In this document: positions 6,902-11,937 of the stretch, in pieces
Layout: each line of letters opens with the position of its first letter
Numbering within the stretch: position 1 is the stretch's first letter
NCBI GenBank assembly: GCA_023666975.1
Contig: JAMPAW010000107.1
Span: forward strand, 1 to 11,937
Direction: 5' to 3'
Source of the DNA: Clostridium sp.
GTDB lineage: Bacteria; Bacillota_A; Clostridia; Lachnospirales; Lachnospiraceae
DNA length: 11,937 bases
Notes under the pieces: generated by a model
Database searches by the model: none
The model's input: only the letters and a program-made list of their open reading frames with translations
Told to the model about the DNA's origin: nothing
Made by a program: the position numbers and the translations under genes

Positions 6902-7287
6902 ACTATACGAACCCCTCCCATAACTTCATGATATAACCGTTCATCACATTTAAGGTCATTTATCCAAATCACATCCGCATTCCATTTACATATACCCTGA
7001 ATTATCTCAGAAACCTTATTACGCATATCTCTCGTATCATAACCAAAAGCAAGTTGAACTGCCACGTCAATATCGCTATTTACATTACAACGTATATCCG
7101 TTGCACTGCCAAATACATACAAAGCCCCAATAATACTATCATCATGCAGTCTTTGATATAACTCATTCACTATAGGCTGTTTTAAGGGATATATAAATGT
7201 AATATCTTTGAAATCACTATCAACGGTTTGTATAAATGTAAATCTATACTTATTAACATCTGACCAGTTTAAAGAACAAATATCCAT
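6898..7287 (-). CDS. Minimal nucleotidyltransferase (MNT/MntA-like antitoxin)
   Basis: This protein of 129 residues carries the polymerase-beta-type nucleotidyltransferase motif G60-S61-x10-D72-I-D74, read as FGSATD...SDIDVAV, plus a third acidic residue D105 in ADVIWIND. These are the metal-binding residues of the family. A roughly 40-residue N-terminal extension precedes the core. MNT proteins of this size paired with HEPN proteins act as antitoxins that transfer AMP to the toxin; this is family knowledge, not shown here. It starts at the ATG at 7287 with AGGTGA about five bases upstream and ends in the ATGA shared with the HEPN gene. It lies 52 bases after metA, so it may be read from the rluF operon or from its own weak AT-rich promoter. 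No good hexamers were found in the gap. Confidence 0.82.
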   Translation of the reverse strand: MDICSLNWSDVNKYRFTFIQTVDSDFKDITFIYPLKQPIVNELYQRLHDDSIIGALYVFGSATDIRCNVNSDIDVAVQLAFGYDTRDMRNKVSEIIQGICKWNADVIWINDLKCDERLYHEVMGGVRIV

Positions 7288-7339
7288 AATATCACCTACT
7301 ATCTAATTTATTAGCAATACTTTAATCCCTTATAACCGA

Positions 7340-8248
7340 TTACTGCAAATCATATGGCGTTACCTGGTATACGTAATAATTAAGCCAGTTAAAATAGAGT
7401 GTATTGGCATGACATCTCCACGACTTAATCGGTTTTCTGTCCGGGTCATTCTCCGGATAATAATTACAGGGAATGTCCGGGTTAAGTCCTTTTGCCAAAT
7501 CTCTTTTATATTCCTGGTCAAGGGTCAATGTGTCATATTCCGGGTGCCCTGTAACAAAGATATTCTTTCCCTCTTCGGCAATAATCAGATACGGACCGGT
7601 TTCTTCGCTCTCCGACACAATTTCCAGCCTTTCGTCTGCGATAATGTCCTCTTTGCTGACACCGGTATACCTGGACTGCGGCACCAGAAAGGAATCGTCG
7701 AAGCCTCTGACCAAAGGTGTCCGTTTATGGAACGTATAGTGCTTATAAATTCCGGAGAGTTTTTTTGGAAGTTCAAATTTGTGTACACCGTACCGATAAT
7801 AAAGTCCGGCCTGCGCTCCCCAGCATATGTGCAGAGTCGATGTAACATTATGCTTTGACCAGTCCATAATGGCAGTCAGTTCGTCCCAATATTCTACCGC
7901 TTCAAAATCCAGCTTTTCTACAGGCGCCCCGGTAATAATCATTCCGTCAAAACGGCGGTTTCTAATCTCATCAAACGTTGTATAAAACCGTTCCAAATGT
8001 TTTCTGGCCACATTTTTCGGTTCATAGGTGCCTGTCCGGATAAAGGTAATATTTACCTGCAGCGGTGTATTGGCAAGGCTTCTCAGCAACTGCAGCTCCG
8101 TATCTTCCTTAAGCGGCATTAGATTCAAAATCACAACCTCTAGCGGACGAATATCCTGTTTCATCGCACGTTCTGCATCCATGACAAATATATTTTCTTC
8201 TTCTAATATTTTCTTCACCGGCAAATCATTATCTATCCTGATTGGCAT
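7340..8248 (-). CDS. metA: Homoserine O-acetyltransferase (MetA family, MetAA type)
   Basis: This protein of 302 residues is full length for the family and is collinear with MetA throughout. The catalytic cysteine is C142 in HICWGAQAG, and H235 and E237 occur in GHPEYD, exactly at family numbering. Residue 111 is glutamate (ITGAPVE). In characterised MetA enzymes Glu111 goes with acetyl-CoA use and Gly111 with succinyl-CoA use, so O-acetylhomoserine is the expected product, the activated precursor for methionine synthesis. It starts at the ATG at 8248 with GAGGGAG six bases upstream. Only 20 bases separate it from the ligA stop, so it is probably the third gene of rluF-ligA-metA. No S-box, T-box or other methionine-responsive leader can fit in that gap. 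Confidence 0.95.
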   Translation of the reverse strand: MPIRIDNDLPVKKILEEENIFVMDAERAMKQDIRPLEVVILNLMPLKEDTELQLLRSLANTPLQVNITFIRTGTYEPKNVARKHLERFYTTFDEIRNRRFDGMIITGAPVEKLDFEAVEYWDELTAIMDWSKHNVTSTLHICWGAQAGLYYRYGVHKFELPKKLSGIYKHYTFHKRTPLVRGFDDSFLVPQSRYTGVSKEDIIADERLEIVSESEETGPYLIIAEEGKNIFVTGHPEYDTLTLDQEYKRDLAKGLNPDIPCNYYPENDPDRKPIKSWRCHANTLYFNWLNYYVYQVTPYDLQ

Positions 8249-8268
8249 GTTTCTCCCTCTTTTCCTTT

Positions 8269-10245
8269 CTATTCTTGCCCGGCCAGCTTTAAAAAACTTT
8301 CCTCGGAGATAATTGGAATCCCCAGCTCGCCGGCCTTTTTGTTTTTCGATGAATTTGAGGTCACATCATTGTTAATCAGATAGTCCGTATTCTTCGATAC
8401 GGACCCTGTCACCTTCCCGCCTAATTTTTCAATATAATCTTTTAATGCGTTACGGTTTTCAAAATGCCCGACACTCCCGGTAATCACAAAAACCTTTCCC
8501 TCCAATACCCGCTCACGCGAAACCTCTTCCTTCTCAAAAGTGATTTCGCCGAGAAGTCTGCGAACCTCCTGCATTCGGTCCTCGTTGTCAAAAAAGGCAC
8601 GAAAAGCCTCTGCTAAAACATCTCCAATTCCGTCAATCTCCACAAGTTCTTCTACGCTTGCCTTGATGATGGAATCAAAATCCTGATGAAAATGCTCCAC
8701 GATGACTTTGGCATTCGCAAGCCCGATCCCGCTGATTCCAAGGCTGAAGATGAACTTTGCCATGGACACGGTTCTCGCCGCCTCCACAGATGCAATCAGA
8801 TTGTCATAAGACTTTTCTCCAAATCCTTCCAGCGCAATAATTTTTTCCCGGTAACGCTCTAAATGAAAAATATCTGACCGATTTTTCAGGAAACCGCAGG
8901 CGATGAATTTTTCCAGAGTCGCCTCGGAAAGCCCCTCGATGTTCATGGCATTGCGGGAGACAAAATGAGAAAAGCCTTTTATCTGTTTAGCGCTGCAATC
9001 CGGATTCATACAGTATAGCGACTGCACGCCATTGACATCTTGAAGTGTTGTTTTTCCCTCACAGGCGGGACATTTTTCCGGAATCGCCAGTTGGTTGCTC
9101 CCGGTCAGATTCTCTGCCACCTGCGGTATAATCATATTTGCTTTATATACGGTAATGGTATCCCCTATGCCCAGTCTCAATGCCCGTAGAATACTGACAT
9201 TGTGCAGGCTGGCTCTTGTCACCGTTGTCCCCTCTAACTCTACAGGCTCAAAAATTGCCACCGGATTAATCAGGCCGGTTCTTGACGGAGACCACTCCAC
9301 CTCGGTAAGCACGGTTTCCGCTAACTCGTCCGCCCACTTAAAGGCAATCGAATCCCGTGGAAATTTGGCGGTTCTGCCAAGACTTCTTCCATAGGCGATA
9401 TCATTGAAGGACAACACAAGACCGTCTGACGGGATATCGTTATCCGGTATTCTCGCCGCAAAATCCATCACACGCTCCTCTAATGTGGACTTGGTTACTA
9501 CAAAATGTTCAACTACATCAAAGCCCTGTCCCTTAAGCCACGCAAACCGGCCGGTTATGGAATTATCAAAACCATACATCGCAATCCCTTCCGCATCCAG
9601 CACATCTTCGACCAGCGAAAACGCATAAAAATGAACATGGCGCTTTGCCGTTATTTCATTATTCAGCTGCCTGACCGAACCGGAACACAGATTCCTCGGA
9701 TTCTTATATTTCTCCTCGATATTGGCGATCTCGCTATTCATACGGTTAAAGTCCGAATACCGGATAACGGCTTCTCCCCGGATTACCAATCTACGCTTAT
9801 AAGGAATGGTTCTTGGCACATTGACAAACGTTCTCGCATTATTCGTAATGACTTCTCCCACCTCTCCGTTTCCTCTGGTAACCGCATTGACCAGTTCACC
9901 ATTCTCATAAGTAAGAACAACGGTCAGACCGTCCAGCTTCCACGAGAGAACCCCCTCGTGCCCGCCAAGCCAGGAAATCAGTACCGCTACCTCTTTGGTT
10001 TTATCCAATGACAGCATCGGAGACGGATGCGGCTGCTTTTCCAGCTCACTCAGCACCTCATAACCCACATGAATTGTGGGACTGTTTGCCAGTACGATTC
10101 CTGTCTCCTCCTCCAGTGCTGTCAACTCATCATAGAGTTTGTCATACTCAAGATTGGAGATGATTTCTTCATCTTTCTGGTAATATGCCTCCGAAGCCTT
10201 ATTCAGCAGGGAAACCAATTCCTTTAAACGCTCGTTTTTGTCCAT
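8269..10245 (-). CDS. ligA: NAD-dependent DNA ligase LigA, divergent form
   Basis: This protein of 658 residues has the complete LigA layout. An N-terminal Ia-type region is followed by SPTIHVG (55-61), adenylation motif K103-L-D-G, TRGNGEVGE (123-131), RGEAV (156-160), NPRNLCSGSVRQLN (182-195), IAFKW with K303, the OB fold, zinc cysteines C392, C395, C412 and C417, helix-hairpin-helix repeats (about 430-555) and a C-terminal BRCT domain (about 583-655). It seals nicks in replication and repair. Several usually invariant positions differ: SWKLDG instead of ELKLDG, TRGNG instead of TRGDG, and DGLVLSF where a lysine is usual (Ser279). All other domains are intact and there is no frameshift. I associate such variants with Lachnospiraceae, where this form may be the housekeeping ligase. 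It starts at the ATG at 10245 after AGAGGAAAGG, 30 bases past rluF. Confidence 0.93.
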   Translation of the reverse strand: MDKNERLKELVSLLNKASEAYYQKDEEIISNLEYDKLYDELTALEEETGIVLANSPTIHVGYEVLSELEKQPHPSPMLSLDKTKEVAVLISWLGGHEGVLSWKLDGLTVVLTYENGELVNAVTRGNGEVGEVITNNARTFVNVPRTIPYKRRLVIRGEAVIRYSDFNRMNSEIANIEEKYKNPRNLCSGSVRQLNNEITAKRHVHFYAFSLVEDVLDAEGIAMYGFDNSITGRFAWLKGQGFDVVEHFVVTKSTLEERVMDFAARIPDNDIPSDGLVLSFNDIAYGRSLGRTAKFPRDSIAFKWADELAETVLTEVEWSPSRTGLINPVAIFEPVELEGTTVTRASLHNVSILRALRLGIGDTITVYKANMIIPQVAENLTGSNQLAIPEKCPACEGKTTLQDVNGVQSLYCMNPDCSAKQIKGFSHFVSRNAMNIEGLSEATLEKFIACGFLKNRSDIFHLERYREKIIALEGFGEKSYDNLIASVEAARTVSMAKFIFSLGISGIGLANAKVIVEHFHQDFDSIIKASVEELVEIDGIGDVLAEAFRAFFDNEDRMQEVRRLLGEITFEKEEVSRERVLEGKVFVITGSVGHFENRNALKDYIEKLGGKVTGSVSKNTDYLINNDVTSNSSKNKKAGELGIPIISEESFLKLAGQE

Positions 10246-10275
10246 ATCCCTTTCCTCTTTCCATCAAATTTCCGA

Positions 10276-11007
10276 TTATATACGATTCTTATCCAGCATT
10301 TTTCTGAGTTCTGCAACCTCTTCCTCCGTAGCCTGCCGGATATCCCCCGGCTTCATCTCTTCAATTTTGATGTTCATCACGCGAATCCTGCAAAGGCTCC
10401 TTACCCGGTAGTCAAAATGCTCACACATCCGGCGTATCTGCCGGTTATACCCCTGGGTCAGTATAATCGAGAATGTATTCTCTCCAAGCCGTTTGACCTT
10501 ACACGGTCTTGTGACCACCCATTTTTCCCTATTTGCGTCAAAGATACGGACACCGTTTGCCAGTCCGTCCAGCAGCTCCGCTGTCACAGGACGGTTTACC
10601 GTCACCACATATTCCTTTTCGTGGCCGTTTGCCGCTTTCGATATGTCATTACACAGATTCCCGTCATTCGTCAGCAGCAAAAGCCCCTCGGAATCCTTGT
10701 CCAGCCTTCCTACATATCTGAGGTCCGAATCCAGCTTAAAGTTGGAAAAAATACCGGATTTATCTCCCCGGTGTGACGTACAGGCATATCCCTTTGGTTT
10801 ATAGAAAACAACCAGTTTAAACGGCTCGTTCAGCCGAATCTCTTTTCCGTTGACGGTTACGGTATCTCCCTCCGTTACCTGCATCCCGATATCTGCCGGC
10901 TTTCCGTTTACGAAAACACTGCCGGAGGCAATCCATTCATCTGCCTTCCTTCTGGAACAAAACCCCGATGCACTCATATATCTGTTTAACCGCATTTCTT
11001 TCATCAT
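10276..11007 (-). CDS. rluF: 23S rRNA pseudouridine synthase, RluF-like (RsuA family)
   Basis: This protein of 243 residues has an N-terminal S4 RNA-binding domain (about 5-52, LNRYMSASGFCSRRKADEWI). The catalytic domain carries the active-site aspartate D103 in GRLDKDSEGLLLLTNDG, HEKEYVVTV, and QGYNRQIRRMCEHFDYRV near the end. The last motif, with MCEHF and a following RIRVMNI, is closer to RluF (which modifies U2604 of 23S rRNA in E. coli) than to RluB or RsuA. The uridine target in this organism is inferred. Two adjacent ATGs (11007 and 11004) are both compatible with the AAGGAA site at about 11012-11017. It is the first gene of the rluF-ligA-metA operon, with a promoter about 40 bases upstream. 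Confidence 0.9.
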   Translation of the reverse strand: MMKEMRLNRYMSASGFCSRRKADEWIASGSVFVNGKPADIGMQVTEGDTVTVNGKEIRLNEPFKLVVFYKPKGYACTSHRGDKSGIFSNFKLDSDLRYVGRLDKDSEGLLLLTNDGNLCNDISKAANGHEKEYVVTVNRPVTAELLDGLANGVRIFDANREKWVVTRPCKVKRLGENTFSIILTQGYNRQIRRMCEHFDYRVRSLCRIRVMNIKIEEMKPGDIRQATEEEVAELRKMLDKNRI

Positions 11008-11047
11008 CTCAATTCCTTTTCTTTATTTCCTTCCGGATATCCCACTA

Positions 11048-11076
11048 ATCATACCACGATAAAAGTACTTTTTCAA
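11048..11076 (-). promoter_or_regulatory. Sigma-A promoter of the rluF-ligA-metA operon
   Basis: TTGAAA (11076-11071), a 17-base spacer and TATGAT (11053-11048) on the minus strand are each one base off consensus. The -35 box overlaps a perfect 12-base palindrome, AAAAGTACTTTT (11061-11072), which extends into the spacer. Predicted start of transcription is near 11041, about 34 bases before the rluF ATG. Confidence 0.7.
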
Positions 11077-11085
11077 ATTATTCCG

Positions 11086-11106
11086 TCAAAATGAATATCT
11101 GTCCAT
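11086..11106 (-). pseudogene. Six-codon frame behind a perfect Shine-Dalgarno (gene-start remnant or tiny leader)
   Basis: GGAGGTGA (11121-11114) lies seven bases ahead of an ATG (11106-11104) that encodes only MDRYSF before TGA. The signal is as strong as any ribosome-binding site in the window, yet the frame is six codons long and ends 10 bases before the rluF promoter. The most likely reading is the surviving start of a gene whose body was deleted. A short leader peptide is the alternative. It lies 15 bases after the stop of the remnant at 11136. Confidence 0.4.
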
Positions 11107-11135
11107 TCTTAGTTCACCTCCAGATTTGTAAGGTC

Positions 11136-11270
11136 TTACTGCTTATTGGAAAGCAATTCTTTCCCATTCTCTGTAGTCGGGATACGGGTATTCTCCGCTC
11201 TCACAATCTTCAGCTCAATACCACTAGAAGTACTACCTACAATTATTATTGCTGTAGCTTCTTCATGCAG
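11136..11270 (-). pseudogene. 3' remnant of an unidentified gene
   Basis: After the DUF2625 stop, another frame reads through to TAA at 11138-11136. It is closed upstream by TGA at 11273-11271 and has no usable start. The peptide includes GIELKIVRAENTRIP and ends in ELLSNKQ. Codons such as GAG, CTG, AAG and CGT resemble the core genes more than AT-rich DUF2625, so it looks like once-translated sequence. I do not recognise the family. It overlaps the last 25 bases of DUF2625, and the orphan ribosome-binding site at 11114 follows 15 bases after its stop, as in a normal operon. Confidence 0.4.
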
Positions 11271-11869
11271 TCAAAATTTAAATTCATCAGTTCATCAAAC
11301 AAAACTATTTTTTTGTCGGCATTATCTATATCACACTCTTTTGCCCATAAAAATGGATATATTAAATAACCTTTATTAAATTCTATATTTCTGCAATCGC
11401 TTCTCCAATTGTTCCATCTCATCGATTCATAAAATTGATTTACATGATTTTGTACTATCCAAAGAATAAAGTCCGAGTACCTCATTCCCAGATTTTCCCA
11501 CTCCAAAGTATCTGGAGCAAAATACCATATCATATTTTTTTCAATGTCATATCTTGATAAATTAATAGCATATATTCCTCCCACAACATCGTTTGCTACA
11601 ATGAACATACCATCTAAACAACTATCATTGATTAAAGTATTATAATACATTATACCATTTTGTTTTTCATTTCCCTGACCTAATATTCTTATCCAATGAT
11701 TAATATATATACCATTACAATTTACCACAACACTTGCAAGGACAGAATCATTTGGAATATTTAATTTGTCACACTCATTTTTTCCATTTTCTATAGAACC
11801 CTCAAATATGATTATTTCACTTTTTGACTTGCATAATATTTCTTTAATTTCACTCCATACAGTATTCAT
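11246..11869 (-). CDS. DUF2625-family protein of unknown function
   Basis: This 207-residue protein is presumed cytoplasmic, since no signal peptide or TM segment is seen. Residues 55-155 fit the DUF2625 pattern as I know it: YINHWIRILGQG (55-66), MFIVANDVVGGIYAIN (88-103), WYFAPDTLEWENLGMRYSDF (115-134) and FYESMRWNNW (146-155). A YPFLW motif follows at 171-175. The molecular function of this family is not established. Its small, solitary, patchily distributed members would suit an immunity-type protein, but that is inference. It starts at the ATG at 11869 with GGAG seven bases upstream and overlaps the end of an upstream open frame by 20 bases. The gene is markedly AT-rich compared with rluF and ligA, and it is flanked by gene fragments, which points to transfer or cassette exchange. 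Confidence 0.75.
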   Translation of the reverse strand: MNTVWSEIKEILCKSKSEIIIFEGSIENGKNECDKLNIPNDSVLASVVVNCNGIYINHWIRILGQGNEKQNGIMYYNTLINDSCLDGMFIVANDVVGGIYAINLSRYDIEKNMIWYFAPDTLEWENLGMRYSDFILWIVQNHVNQFYESMRWNNWRSDCRNIEFNKGYLIYPFLWAKECDIDNADKKIVLFDELMNLNFDCMKKLQQ

Positions 11870-11937
11870 TATTCATCTCCACGGAATCCTGACATGCCTC
11901 ATCCGCAATCATCTTATTATTTGCCTGATAAACTCTT
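11850..11937 (-). CDS. C-terminal end of an unidentified upstream gene (cut by window edge)
   Basis: A frame open from the right edge runs 28 codons to TGA at 11852-11850. It includes RVYQANNKMIAD and ends in NNEYCME. Base composition at the start of this stretch is more balanced than in DUF2625. Its stop lies 20 bases inside DUF2625, and the GGAG that serves DUF2625 lies within it, as expected for coupled genes. The length is too short to exclude chance, and no family is recognised. Confidence 0.4.
   Translation of the reverse strand, partial: RVYQANNKMIADEACQDSVEMNNEYCME

Noticed and set aside
8249..8268. SAM riboswitch or T-box ahead of metA
   Set aside because: Only 20 bases separate ligA and metA, and they hold just the ribosome-binding site.
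7409..10011. Plus-strand frames of 88-168 residues opposite metA and ligA
   Set aside because: They lie antisense to genes whose domains are complete, and no recognisable motif or start signal supports them.
1..11937. CRISPR arrays, tRNA or rRNA genes, insertion sequences
   Set aside because: No regularly spaced repeats, cloverleaf-like segments, transposase frames or terminal inverted repeats with target duplications were found by reading both strands.

Overview
The window looks like chromosomal DNA of a Gram-positive, endospore-forming Clostridia, most likely a member of the Lachnospiraceae. The reasons are a SpoVB-type flippase, an Rrf2/IscR regulator directly ahead of a cysteine desulfurase, a divergent NAD-dependent DNA ligase of a type I associate with this family, MetA carrying the acetyl-CoA-type residue, and consensus sigma-A promoters with strong GGAGG ribosome-binding sites. 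Genus assignment is inference. All genes except the flippase are on the minus strand.

Left edge (1-600): an iron-sulfur operon runs leftward out of the window. An IscR-like Rrf2 repressor is followed after 27 bases by the first 11 codons of a NifS/IscS desulfurase. Its promoter is near-consensus. The -10 box lies inside a perfect 8-bp-arm inverted repeat, and a second palindrome resembling an Rrf2 operator lies just downstream. Next (663-2234, plus strand) is a SpoVB/MurJ-superfamily flippase, which ends 3 bases from the end of the oppositely directed operon.

Centre-left (2238-6402): a three-gene operon is driven by a perfect TTGACA-N17-TATAAT promoter. In order of transcription it encodes a 7TM protein with a degenerate GGDEF and an intact EAL domain, a sugar-binding-type lipoprotein that starts at TTG inside the previous gene, and an MCP-like membrane protein (sensor helices, two TM segments, HAMP) that has lost the MCP signalling tip. 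I read this as a candidate extracellular-ligand-to-cyclic-di-GMP module and the most interesting system in the window.

Centre-right (6491-11076): a housekeeping operon rluF-ligA-metA runs leftward from a good promoter at 11048-11076. Downstream of metA lies an AT-rich nucleotidyltransferase/HEPN pair (MNT-HEPN type toxin-antitoxin) with an ATGA overlap.

Right edge (11086-11937): an AT-rich accessory patch with a DUF2625-family protein, the 3' end of another open frame overlapping its start, the 3' remnant of a different gene after its stop, and a perfect Shine-Dalgarno leading into a six-codon frame. It looks like a reshuffled cassette, possibly of toxin/immunity type (inference). No tRNA, rRNA, CRISPR array, insertion sequence or convincing intrinsic terminator was seen. 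No gene-free stretch exceeds 300 bases.
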